Source: Fidelibacterota bacterium (lineage in GTDB: Bacteria > Fidelibacterota > UBA8477 > JABMPR01). From it: 64,000 nucleotides of DNA. Positions 8,646 through 16,729 of this stretch are shown one piece after another (the stretch's first letter is position 1; every line of letters begins with the position of its first letter). Below the pieces are notes generated by a model. It made no database searches. It had not been told where the DNA came from and saw nothing but the letters and a program-made list of their open reading frames with translations. The stretch is from NCBI GenBank assembly GCA_021734325.1, contig JAIPJF010000013.1, positions 23,562 through 87,561 on the forward strand, in the 5' to 3' direction. A program made the position numbers and the translations under genes.

Positions 8646-9620
8646 TTATCTGATGGTAGCAAGATTTTCAAGAAGATACCCCCAGCCCCGATCATCCAAT
8701 AGTTTAGACATTTTTTGATACCCGAGACCATAATCCGGATCCCGATCCGCCATCATACTGGACAAGCGAAATTTTGAATACCTGGAGTTATCCGCTTGAT
8801 ATACCAATTCACTTCCCAGATTACAAAAGCCTTCCCGGATGTCTGATCTTAAATCCAGGTCGTTTTCAAACAGATAAATATGCATCAATTCATGAGCCAG
8901 TACTGCTCTGAACATGATCAAGGGTAATCCAGTCAGAATGTAAATGTGACTGTTTCTGGAGATGATTTCACCGTTTCGCGTTTGAGCGCTGTGATCTGTA
9001 AATCCCTGCATGGCGTCCGAATAGGTTTTTGAAATGGATCTCAGCGTGGTCTTATTCACGAGGGATATGGGAATCTCACGGGGAAGGCCATCAATTCCAT
9101 GATATGCCAGCAGATCTCTTACATAGCTCAAAGAGGTTTCAACCACATAAGTATCTTCAACCGAACTCTCATTGCACAAACTGCAGATATACCGGCCATC
9201 GTTTAAACTGAACCCGCCTCCGGTAAGACTTTCACAGATCAATCTGCCACAGGAATTGCATTCGTGGAGCTCCTGACGGTGAAAGGCGTGAAAAGCATTA
9301 CCCCAATAATCATTATAGTATTCTCCAATGAGTGGTTCGCCGCAGATATCACATTTTGCAAGGATATGGTCCCGATAGCATTCAATGTGATAATGCTTGC
9401 CGTCCATGACATTGTGTTGACCATCAATAGGCTTATCGCAATAATCGCATCTTATCTGAACATGCTCACGGAAACAGACCTCATGATAGGATTTCCCATC
9501 AACGATGAGATACTTCCCGGTAATAGGTTTACCACAGTACTCACATTGAATATCAGCCATCAAGCTTGAAAACAAGCCCAGGGAAATGAGAAGAAAAATC
9601 AGTTTGGGTGAAAAAAGCAT
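8646..9620 (-). CDS. secreted DA1-like zinc metallopeptidase with LIM-like zinc fingers
   Basis: 324 residues. Signal peptide 1-22 (hydrophobic FLLISLGLFSSLMA), so it is exported. Two near-identical zinc units follow: C26-x2-C29, H46-x2-C49, H53 and C58-x2-C61, H78-x2-C81, H85; then a third more irregular set (C90, C93, H111/H114, C121, C124, C146, C149). These match LIM half-domains. The C-terminal part has H243-E244-L-M-H247 with a downstream EGFCNL (E263), the arrangement of the DA1 peptidase family, known from plant DA1, which carries LIM then HEMMH. Substrate unknown; a periplasmic or extracellular peptidase is the inference. Convergent with the GNAT gene (12 bases apart). Confidence 0.85.
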   Translation of the reverse strand: MLFSPKLIFLLISLGLFSSLMADIQCEYCGKPITGKYLIVDGKSYHEVCFREHVQIRCDYCDKPIDGQHNVMDGKHYHIECYRDHILAKCDICGEPLIGEYYNDYWGNAFHAFHRQELHECNSCGRLICESLTGGGFSLNDGRYICSLCNESSVEDTYVVETSLSYVRDLLAYHGIDGLPREIPISLVNKTTLRSISKTYSDAMQGFTDHSAQTRNGEIISRNSHIYILTGLPLIMFRAVLAHELMHIYLFENDLDLRSDIREGFCNLGSELVYQADNSRYSKFRLSSMMADRDPDYGLGYQKMSKLLDDRGWGYLLENLATIR

Positions 9621-9811
9621 ATTAAAAAATAAGCGAAGGTTTTTCTATCCATATAAAATATTTTAATTATTAATCACTCGCAGGTGAAATGCCATACAAG
9701 CAATACTCACATAATCATCATCACTACCAGAGATAGGCCTAAATCAGCAAATAACTCCAGAATTCAGGCATATCCCTGGTAAATCATGGTGTGTCTGGAG
9801 CAGGCTGGATA

Positions 9812-10492
9812 TTATTCCTCAGAACCACCAGCTGAAATATTGATCTCAAAAACCAGACCTGATGGTGCCGCAGTCATATCCTCGTCTCTGAAGCCCTGTG
9901 GGATGAAGTGATATGCAATGGAAGGGGTGACGCCCAGGCCGATAACTTCAAAATCCTTGGCAACTGCGAACTGTAAATTGCTGATGCCTGCATAACCCTC
10001 CCAACCATATATGCCGGCACTTGCCTGAAGGTTTATGGGAAAAGCATCCTCCAGGATTGCCTTGCTAGCTGCGAGCTCTATATAGTAGGTCTCCAGGGTA
10101 AGATCATAGCCCACAAGCAGTTGTGGTTCTGCAGGTAGTGAATAACTGTAAATTGTAATGAACGGTTCATAGCTGGCTTCAGCACCATCCATTCCCGGGT
10201 ATGTGTATACCACCAGACCAAGATCAGCACCAAAATTATCATTTGGTTCCAGATAATAAGCTGCGGTGAGATCAAGTTCTTTGTAATCCTGATTCAACCC
10301 AGTCCAGATATCAAACCAGATATTGTCACCCAACCCCAATGTGATGCCTGGGGTCACCATCGGTTTATCGGAACTTAGATCATATCCGCGCCAGATATAG
10401 TGATCCTGTATTCCGGTATAATACTCCAGACCAATCTCTGCATGAATGAATGAGACGAATATCAAGGAAGAAACGAGAATTGATTTGAACAT
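9812..10492 (-). CDS. outer-membrane beta-barrel protein (putative porin)
   Basis: 226 residues with signal peptide (MFKSILVSSLIFVSFIHA). The mature chain is a run of amphipathic strands with aromatic girdle residues and starts with LEYYTGIQDHYIWRGYDLS, resembling the first strands of TorF/TIGR02001-type putative porins. It ends SAGGSEE rather than in an aromatic residue, so barrel closure at the very C-terminus is not classical. It starts 16 bases after potD on the same strand, making it the last gene of the polyamine operon; a role as the outer-membrane entry channel for polyamines is inference from position only. Confidence 0.75.
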   Translation of the reverse strand: MFKSILVSSLIFVSFIHAEIGLEYYTGIQDHYIWRGYDLSSDKPMVTPGITLGLGDNIWFDIWTGLNQDYKELDLTAAYYLEPNDNFGADLGLVVYTYPGMDGAEASYEPFITIYSYSLPAEPQLLVGYDLTLETYYIELAASKAILEDAFPINLQASAGIYGWEGYAGISNLQFAVAKDFEVIGLGVTPSIAYHFIPQGFRDEDMTAAPSGLVFEINISAGGSEE

Positions 10493-10508
10493 GATTATTT
10501 CCTTATGC

Positions 10509-11552
10509 TTATTTCAGCTTTAATTCGGACCAGGCCCGGTCCATGACAGCGTTATAGTCACCCAGGTCAGTCAGGAACTCACATCGATCCAGAATTTCGG
10601 GTGGTGGGAATATGTTTCCGTCTGTGCGGATCTCTTCATCCACATATTGAAGTGCCTCTGGAATTGGCATGGCATACCAGATCTCGTTGATCACTTTTCC
10701 GGCGACTTCAGGAGTTAAAATGTGATCAATGAATTTGTGTGCCAATTCTTTGTGAGGTGCATTTTTTGGTATTGCCATGCAATCAGTAAAAAGCACGGCA
10801 CCTTCCCTTGGGATAGTAAAGGCAAAGACACTATCTTCATCAATAACCTGATACATGTCACCTGCCCAGAAATGACTGAGTAATGCTTCCCGATTTAAGA
10901 GCAGGTCTTTATTCATTGAAGATTCATATTTAAGGAGAAATTCCTTTTGCTGAATGAGCAACTGTTTGGCCTCCTCAAGGTGGGCTGGATCTGTGTCATT
11001 GACAGAATATCCCAAATATTTAAAGGCCAGACCAAATACTTCCCGCATATCATCCAGGAGCAGAATGCGCCCTGCATATTTTGGGTTCCAGAAGGCACCC
11101 CAGCTGTCGATCTCTTCTGCTACTTCACTGGTATTGTATCCAATCCCTGAGGTACCATAGGTAAAGGCAACAGAATGCTTACTGCCTGGATCAAAGGGTG
11201 GGTTTAAAAATTTGGAATCTATACTGCTCAAATGAGGGAGGAGGGTATGATCCAGATTTGCCAGGATATCCTCTTCGATCATGATTTCTACCATATAATC
11301 CGAAGGGAATATTACATCATAGCCTTGAGCTCCTCCTTCCAGCTTGGCAAGTAATTCCTCGTTGCTGGCGAAAGTGTCATAGATGACCTTGACCTGATAT
11401 TTATCCTCAAAATCCTTTACAACAGCTGGATCGATATAATCCGACCAATTATATACATTGAGCGCAGCTTCTTCTTTACTGCTACAGGAATAAATGAGGA
11501 TGGTTAACAAAACGACACTGAGAATACGGTAAAGCATGGTGTTCCCTTTCAT
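10509..11552 (-). CDS. potD: spermidine/putrescine ABC transporter substrate-binding lipoprotein
   Basis: 347 residues. N-terminal lipobox LIYSC places the lipidated Cys near residue 23, so it is a membrane-anchored periplasmic binding protein. The mature start NVYNWSDYIDP is the characteristic PotD/PotF opening, followed by a two-lobe type-II periplasmic fold (YDVIFPSDYMVE, SAFWAGDMYQ-like, AIPKNAP). The ATG at 11552 overlaps the potC stop (ATGA); a second ATG at 11537 has a better Shine-Dalgarno (AAAGGGA) and could be the real start. Last transport gene of the operon before the barrel protein. Confidence 0.94.
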   Translation of the reverse strand: MKGNTMLYRILSVVLLTILIYSCSSKEEAALNVYNWSDYIDPAVVKDFEDKYQVKVIYDTFASNEELLAKLEGGAQGYDVIFPSDYMVEIMIEEDILANLDHTLLPHLSSIDSKFLNPPFDPGSKHSVAFTYGTSGIGYNTSEVAEEIDSWGAFWNPKYAGRILLLDDMREVFGLAFKYLGYSVNDTDPAHLEEAKQLLIQQKEFLLKYESSMNKDLLLNREALLSHFWAGDMYQVIDEDSVFAFTIPREGAVLFTDCMAIPKNAPHKELAHKFIDHILTPEVAGKVINEIWYAMPIPEALQYVDEEIRTDGNIFPPPEILDRCEFLTDLGDYNAVMDRAWSELKLK

Positions 11553-12352
11553 TTTTTTTCTCTATCAAATAAATGAATGCTGCTCACGGCTAAGGTCGAA
11601 AACAGGACCAGAACCGTGCTGATAGCGTTGATCTCTGGTGTTATCCCAAACTTGATCATGGAATAGATTTTCAGTGGCAGGGTTGTTGATCCGACACCTG
11701 AGGTAAAAAAAGTGATCACAAAGTCATCAATACTCAAAGTAAAAGCCAAAAGACCGCCTGCGAGAATGCCGGGCCAGATATTCGGCAGAATGACTTGGGT
11801 GAGAACTTGAAAACGATTTGCCCCAAGGTCCATGGCGGCTTCTTCCAGACGACGATCCAAATTTGATAGTTTTGCCATGACGACAAGAGCTACAAAAGAA
11901 ATACTAAAACTAGCATGGGCAAGAATCACAGAAACCAAACCCAGAGTGAAATGGAAGAACGCAAAGAGCATGAGCAGGGAAACCGCCTGAACAACATCTG
12001 GAATGACGATGGGCATGTGCAATATCTTGTGATAAACGCCCATAAAGCGATAACGATGTCGACTAAGAGCCAGAGCAGCCAGCGTTCCGAGAAAGGTTGA
12101 AACCAGTGTGTTGGCAGTGGCAATGATCAAGGTATTTTTGATTGCCGTCCAGAGTGGACCATCATGCCACATGATCTTATACCATTTAAAGCTGAACCCA
12201 TTCCAGCTTGCAGAAAAGCGAGAATCGTTGAAACTATATACAATCAGAATAAAGATTGGGAGATATAGAAAGACGAGACCACTGATGGTGACTATGGAGA
12301 CGCTTTTCCCCTGACCAAAACCCACGTTACTTGTCGCGTCTCTATGACTCAT
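11549..12352 (-). CDS. potC: spermidine/putrescine ABC transporter permease PotC
   Basis: 267 residues, six membrane helices. The EAA loop that docks on the ATPase reads EEAAMDLGANRFQVLTQV and is followed by LPNIWPGI. N-terminal VYSFNDSRF and WYK are typical of PotC rather than PotB. Start overlaps the potB stop by one base (TAATG) and its stop overlaps potD (ATGA), so the three are translationally coupled. Confidence 0.95.
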   Translation of the reverse strand: MSHRDATSNVGFGQGKSVSIVTISGLVFLYLPIFILIVYSFNDSRFSASWNGFSFKWYKIMWHDGPLWTAIKNTLIIATANTLVSTFLGTLAALALSRHRYRFMGVYHKILHMPIVIPDVVQAVSLLMLFAFFHFTLGLVSVILAHASFSISFVALVVMAKLSNLDRRLEEAAMDLGANRFQVLTQVILPNIWPGILAGGLLAFTLSIDDFVITFFTSGVGSTTLPLKIYSMIKFGITPEINAISTVLVLFSTLAVSSIHLFDREKK

Positions 12353-13197
12353 TACAGATATTCTCCCAGGGTCATGGATTGATCCCTACCCTGACGCAGA
12401 TAGGCACTCACCCCCAGAAGTACGAGAACCATCAGTATGATTGATAGAGATGAGCCAAATGACCAGTCCCTGACGGTCATAAACTGATTTTTGATCGTAT
12501 TGCCGATCATGAAAGAATCCCTACCCCCTAAGATGTCTGGGACAACAAATGAACCCAAGGCCGGGATAAACACGAAAATAGAGCCTGCAATTATCCCTGG
12601 TGAGGCAAGAGGGAGCACAAGTTTCTTAAAAACCATAAAACGATTTGCCCCAAGATTGGTAGCAGCCTCGAGCAGAGATATGTCCATTCTATCCATGGCT
12701 GCGATGATCGGTAAAATCATAAATGGAATTTCACCGTAGACCAAGCCCAGTACAACGGCACCAGATGTATGGAGCAGTTGGAGGGGCTCATTTATTATCC
12801 CACTCCACAAAAGGAATGAATTAATCAATCCCTGCCTGCCAAGAATAGTAAACCAGGCAAATATTCTGACCAGAAAATTGGTCCAGAATGGCACCAGAAC
12901 CAAAAGGGTAAGCAGAATTTTTCGCTTGGGATTCGAAAATGAAATATAATAGGCCATGGGCAAACCGATAAGCAGGGATCCCAAGGTGGCAAGGACAGCA
13001 AAAATGAGGGACCTAATCAACACTTTTAAATAAAGGGGGTCCAGAATCAACAGATAATTTTTCAATGTAATGCCTTGACTCCAATCACGATTATGAGTGA
13101 AGCTCAAGATCAGAATAATAAGCACAGGCAGAATGAAAAAAACCGTCAGGAAAAAATAGGGAGGCAGGATCAGGGCTGAAGATTCTCGAATTTTCAT
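12352..13197 (-). CDS. potB: spermidine/putrescine ABC transporter permease PotB
   Basis: 281 residues, six membrane helices beginning with PYFFLTVFFILPVLIILILS. EAA loop LLEAATNLGANRFMVFKKLV then LPLASPGI. FVVPDILGG near the C-terminal helices is a PotB hallmark. It begins three bases after the potA stop and joins potC by a TAATG overlap. With PotC it forms the membrane channel of the importer. Confidence 0.95.
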   Translation of the reverse strand: MKIRESSALILPPYFFLTVFFILPVLIILILSFTHNRDWSQGITLKNYLLILDPLYLKVLIRSLIFAVLATLGSLLIGLPMAYYISFSNPKRKILLTLLVLVPFWTNFLVRIFAWFTILGRQGLINSFLLWSGIINEPLQLLHTSGAVVLGLVYGEIPFMILPIIAAMDRMDISLLEAATNLGANRFMVFKKLVLPLASPGIIAGSIFVFIPALGSFVVPDILGGRDSFMIGNTIKNQFMTVRDWSFGSSLSIILMVLVLLGVSAYLRQGRDQSMTLGEYL

Positions 13198-13200
13198 TTA

Positions 13201-14292
13201 CTATTCAGGGAGTAAAGATCCAGCCCTCTTATTCCAGCAAGCATAAACCTGTTCCCCCTCCTGAAAGGATTCCAGATTGATACCAGATGGTAAATAATTC
13301 TGATGCATGATAGACAGGGTCTGATCATTTTCGAGATGAACAATAAAAATGGAAGAGTCACCGTAGTAGACTTCGTTTGAGATCACACCCTTAAAACCCA
13401 CCTCTTGGTTTCCAGGTCTTTCACGACGCATTTTTACTTGTTCCGGACGAATTCCAAAACATAGATCAGATGTCTCACAATTGGGGTTTGATAGATGACT
13501 GATAAATTGCAGACCTGTATTGGCGGTTAGTAACAGACCCTCATCTGTTTGTTCAAGATGATCAAGCTCAATAAAATTCATTTGGCCGATAAAACTGGCA
13601 ACAAAGCGATTTTTTGGTCTTAAGTAAATATCATCAGGGGTCCCGATCTGTTGGATCTGGCCTTCATCCATGACGGCAATTCTGTCTGCCATGGTCAAAG
13701 CTTCTTCCTGATTATGGGTAATAAAAATAAAGGTAATTCCAATTTCACGCTGAAGATTGGCAAGCTCGACCTGCATTTGAAGTCGCAATTTCTCATCAAG
13801 AGCTGCCAGTGGTTCATCCAGCAAAAGTATTTCAGGTTGATTCACCAGCGCTCGTGCCAGCGTCACCCGCTGCTGTTGCCCACCACTCAATTGTGCCGGG
13901 AAGCGTTTTTCAAATCCCTCCAGAGCAACAGTTTCAAGCATATTTTTAATGCGCGCACTAATTTCGACTTCCGGTTTTTTACTCATTCGTAGTCCGAAAG
14001 CAATATTGTCAAAGACATTCAGGTGGGGGAAGAGCGCATAGCTTTGGAAAACAGTTTTAATGTTCCGCTTATGGGGGGGGACTGAGACCAGGTTATTGCC
14101 ATTGAGCTTGATCTCCCCTGAGTCAGGTGCATCAAACCCAGCGATCATCCGCAACGTGGTTGTTTTCCCACATCCAGATGGTCCCAGCAAGCAAAAGAAT
14201 TCTCCCTTGAGAATATCAAGATTCAGATCCTTTACTGCAGCATAATCACCAAAAAGTTTGGTCAAGCCTCGAATTTCGAGCAAGTTATTCAA
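13201..14292 (-). CDS. potA: spermidine/putrescine ABC transporter ATP-binding protein PotA
   Basis: 363 residues. Walker A GPSGCGKTT (37-45), Q-loop FQSYALFPH, signature LSGGQQQR, Walker B ILLLDEP and the switch ITHNQEEA are all present; the C-terminal third is the TOBE domain found in polyamine importers (FGIRPEQVKMRRE). The only possible start is TTG at 14292: an in-frame TGA lies directly upstream and no other initiation codon precedes the conserved LLEIRGLTKLFG. A weak start on the first gene may lower expression of the unit. First gene of potA-potB-potC-potD-barrel. Confidence 0.95.
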   Translation of the reverse strand: MNNLLEIRGLTKLFGDYAAVKDLNLDILKGEFFCLLGPSGCGKTTTLRMIAGFDAPDSGEIKLNGNNLVSVPPHKRNIKTVFQSYALFPHLNVFDNIAFGLRMSKKPEVEISARIKNMLETVALEGFEKRFPAQLSGGQQQRVTLARALVNQPEILLLDEPLAALDEKLRLQMQVELANLQREIGITFIFITHNQEEALTMADRIAVMDEGQIQQIGTPDDIYLRPKNRFVASFIGQMNFIELDHLEQTDEGLLLTANTGLQFISHLSNPNCETSDLCFGIRPEQVKMRRERPGNQEVGFKGVISNEVYYGDSSIFIVHLENDQTLSIMHQNYLPSGINLESFQEGEQVYACWNKRAGSLLPE

Positions 14293-14612
14293 TCAATGGA
14301 CCACTGATTTGAACAAGGTGTATCCCAAATTATGGTAACATGGAAAAGCGGATCGAAGGTGTCTAGCCTGAATATGCTCCCGGTAAATTTCCAACTCGCA
14401 TATAACCCCTAATATTAGTATTGTGCATCTGGTGGAGTAACGATCAAAGATTGGCATTAGAGGGAATGGAAACAAATCCTGCGAGCCACCAAATCAGTTA
14501 TCGTTCATCAAGATATATATTCCAGATGCGACGTTTTAGATGATAACTGAACCAGTTCCCCTGAGCAAGATGAATTTTCTGGACTTGAATAATTTGGTCC
14601 ACTCCATAAATA
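14293..14612. other. 320-base intergenic region upstream of potA
   Basis: No convincing gene. It must hold the promoter of the pot operon (reading left) and the end of the inositol-lipid operon, but I see no strong terminator and only weak promoter-like hexamers. A 60-codon minus frame here has no ribosome-binding site or coding character. Confidence 0.5.
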
Positions 14613-15587
14613 TCATGAAACTTTTTCACAGACGCCAAATACAGGAGGACTCTTTGATATAATTCCTCGCTTTACCTGATATGCCCTCCACCAGATATCG
14701 ATCTTTGGCGTCAGATACCAGACCAGGGTCACCAGGAATAATCCAGCGTAAATATCAATGATATAATGATGTCGTAGATATACGGTCGCAACAATCAATG
14801 AGATACCAATAGGCAGAAAGACCCAGAATAGCAGTTTATGAAATCTCCACGCCATTCCCAGAGTCAGAAAGGTGATCGTACAATGGAGTGATGGGAACGC
14901 CCCTCTTGCAGATGAAGAGCTGATATTGACAACTTTTCGGGCGCTGTCTGAGATGAGCGAGGTGCCTTTGAAAATATTGATGGTATACTGATCAGCGAGG
15001 GCAAGCCTGGGCGGGGCAGCCGGGAAAAGGATATAGAGCAAATAGCCCCCATAGTAGCACAACATCATCGTGAGCATGACGGTGCGGAACTGTCGGTCTT
15101 CCTTCTTGTAGTACATGTACATGACCAGAATGACTGTGATCCAGAAATAGTTCATATATGCGAAAGACAGCCAGTCAGTCAACCATGGGGAGTAAAATTT
15201 CTCAGCCCACACCGTTGGTGAAACACCAAACATCCATTCATCGATGGCATTAAGCTGAAAATGGACATCATTTGGATTGACAAAATGAATGGTGTCATGA
15301 AGGTTTGTGTAAATCGCAATGGCAAAAATAAATGGAGCCACTTCCCGAATGAACTTGAAGATCCTTTTTTCAGGGCGAAACCATAGATACCAGTAAAAGA
15401 TCACCATGAGTAAAAGTGTGACAAGGATACGCCAGATGCCGCCTTCAATCTTAACCGATCGTTCCACCGGAGAGGTGTAAAAATACCAGTTTGCTCTCAG
15501 AGTTATCAATATTGAGGGGATGAGAAAAACCAGGAAGATGATTTCCTCAATTCGTAAGCTTTGTAAACGGCGTTTCCAGATTTCCAT
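14613..15587 (-). CDS. PAP2_3 / AUR1-like membrane phosphatase or phosphotransferase (paralog 2, inositol-lipid operon)
   Basis: 324 residues from ATG 15587 (TTG 15614 is the longer alternative, with no Shine-Dalgarno). Same architecture as the gene at 7225: SLRIEEIIFLVF start, six helices, DEWMFGVSPTV lumenal segment, FPSLH with the catalytic His near residue 234, and YLRHHYIIDIYAG with Arg/His/Asp. The family transfers or hydrolyses phosphate on lipid headgroups. As last gene after ino1, a CDP-alcohol transferase and a small membrane protein, it is well placed to dephosphorylate phosphatidylinositol phosphate or to move inositol phosphate to a ceramide-like acceptor (Aur1 reaction). The two possibilities cannot be separated from sequence alone. 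Confidence 0.87.
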   Translation of the reverse strand: MEIWKRRLQSLRIEEIIFLVFLIPSILITLRANWYFYTSPVERSVKIEGGIWRILVTLLLMVIFYWYLWFRPEKRIFKFIREVAPFIFAIAIYTNLHDTIHFVNPNDVHFQLNAIDEWMFGVSPTVWAEKFYSPWLTDWLSFAYMNYFWITVILVMYMYYKKEDRQFRTVMLTMMLCYYGGYLLYILFPAAPPRLALADQYTINIFKGTSLISDSARKVVNISSSSARGAFPSLHCTITFLTLGMAWRFHKLLFWVFLPIGISLIVATVYLRHHYIIDIYAGLFLVTLVWYLTPKIDIWWRAYQVKRGIISKSPPVFGVCEKVS

Positions 15588-15629
15588 GTTTGAATTGCTT
15601 TCTATCTTCGGCAAAGAGGAATGTTATTG

Positions 15630-16106
15630 TTAGTCGCTGGGTATTTCTACGATACTGACAAAACCCAAAGCGGCCAGTGTATAAATCGAGCACCCCAGTA
15701 CTGCACCGATCCCTACAGCCCAGATGGTTTTTCTGGTTGAAAGAACCATCACGCGAGCGAGTGCCATCCCAGTCCAGACGCCACCGGAAAAAGGAATCGC
15801 AGTGATAATCAGGGGTCCCAGCCATCCCAGTTGAATCAGTTGTGCACTCCATGCCCCGGTTTTTAGCTTTTCCTGAAATCTCTCGGATCGTTCTTTCAAG
15901 GCTCGAGTCCAGTTAAATCGATCCAGGGACCAGGTGAATAGAAATTCGACTACTGCAATAAGTATGAATTCGCATATGACAACAATAATTGAGATTTCAA
16001 TAATGCCCAAACCAAGGAGAATTCCCAGAGGGAAGGCAACCTTCTTGCCCAGGACGTATTGGGCTAAGGCTACGGAAAAAACAGCACCGATTTCCCGGGA
16101 AATCAG
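15630..16106 (-). CDS. small multidrug-export (Sm_multidrug_ex) family membrane protein with non-AUG start
   Basis: Three to four membrane helices; the segment LGPLIITAIPFSGGVWTGMALA and the later AVLGC are diagnostic of PF06695. The first ordinary start codon in frame is TTG 16010 (126 residues), but the frame stays open and hydrophobic for 32 more codons (VFSVALAQYVLGKKVAFPL, LGILLGLG) up to the stop of the preceding gene, where GAGGAAGAG lies about 6 bases before CTG 16106 and 9 before ATT 16103, overlapping that stop. I therefore annotate 16106 as the likely start (158 residues, nearer the family's usual size). Transport role is by family name only; here it may move lipid intermediates or simply be a DedA-like membrane protein. 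Part of the inositol-lipid operon. Confidence 0.75.
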   Translation of the reverse strand: MISREIGAVFSVALAQYVLGKKVAFPLGILLGLGIIEISIIVVICEFILIAVVEFLFTWSLDRFNWTRALKERSERFQEKLKTGAWSAQLIQLGWLGPLIITAIPFSGGVWTGMALARVMVLSTRKTIWAVGIGAVLGCSIYTLAALGFVSIVEIPSD

Positions 16107-16714
16107 CTTTGCTCTTCCTCAACTTGTTTGACCACCATCAGCCGTTGATAGGCAGTGTAATTGGTTCCGATGGCCAATATGATAATTCCCAGTTGCAGAA
16201 TTATTTCAGAGCCCCAATATTCCACACCAATTGGATTCAGGATAGCAGCAAGGGAAAGAATAACGAATCTTTCAAAACGTTGCATCATTCCCACCAGGCG
16301 ATCCACGCCAAGCGATTGGGCTCGTGCGCGAATATAACTGACCATCATAGATCCCATGAGGGCAAAAAGGGTCCAGAAGAACATGGAGCTGTCTCTGAAG
16401 TGAAAGGTGATCCCCATAAAGACAAACATTTCCACATATCTGTCCAGACTGGAATCAAGGGTTGCTCCAAATTTACTGGAACGCTCACCTAAACGCGCAA
16501 CAGTTCCATCAAGGGTATCCAAAATTCCACTGATGAGCAACACAACGCCCCCCGTGGCGCTAAAGCCAACGAGGAAAAAGAAAGCGGATATCACTCCTAT
16601 GATCGACGCGGTAAAGGATATGATATTTGGATTCTTACCTACCAGGGGTGTTCTGCTTACAATGGCTTTGACGCCAGTGTAATAGGCGTCAACCAGACCC
16701 TCTCTCAAATGCAT
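16103..16714 (-). CDS. CDP-alcohol phosphatidyltransferase (probable phosphatidylinositol-phosphate synthase)
   Basis: 203 residues, about six helices. The class signature D-G-x2-A-R-x9-G-x3-D-x3-D is complete in DTLDGTVARLGERSSKFG followed by ATLDSSLDRY, with all four catalytic/metal aspartates. These enzymes join a CDP-diacylglycerol to an alcohol phosphate. Because the gene lies 15 bases after inositol-phosphate synthase in the same direction, the most likely acceptor is inositol 1-phosphate, giving phosphatidylinositol phosphate; PgsA-type activity on glycerol phosphate is the alternative. Its stop overlaps the start region of the next gene. Confidence 0.88.
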   Translation of the reverse strand: MHLREGLVDAYYTGVKAIVSRTPLVGKNPNIISFTASIIGVISAFFFLVGFSATGGVVLLISGILDTLDGTVARLGERSSKFGATLDSSLDRYVEMFVFMGITFHFRDSSMFFWTLFALMGSMMVSYIRARAQSLGVDRLVGMMQRFERFVILSLAAILNPIGVEYWGSEIILQLGIIILAIGTNYTAYQRLMVVKQVEEEQS

Positions 16715-16729
16715 GATGATCCAGCAAAT

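Noticed and set aside
14293..14475. 60-codon minus frame before potA
   Set aside because: No Shine-Dalgarno, no domain and unlike coding sequence; likely chance.
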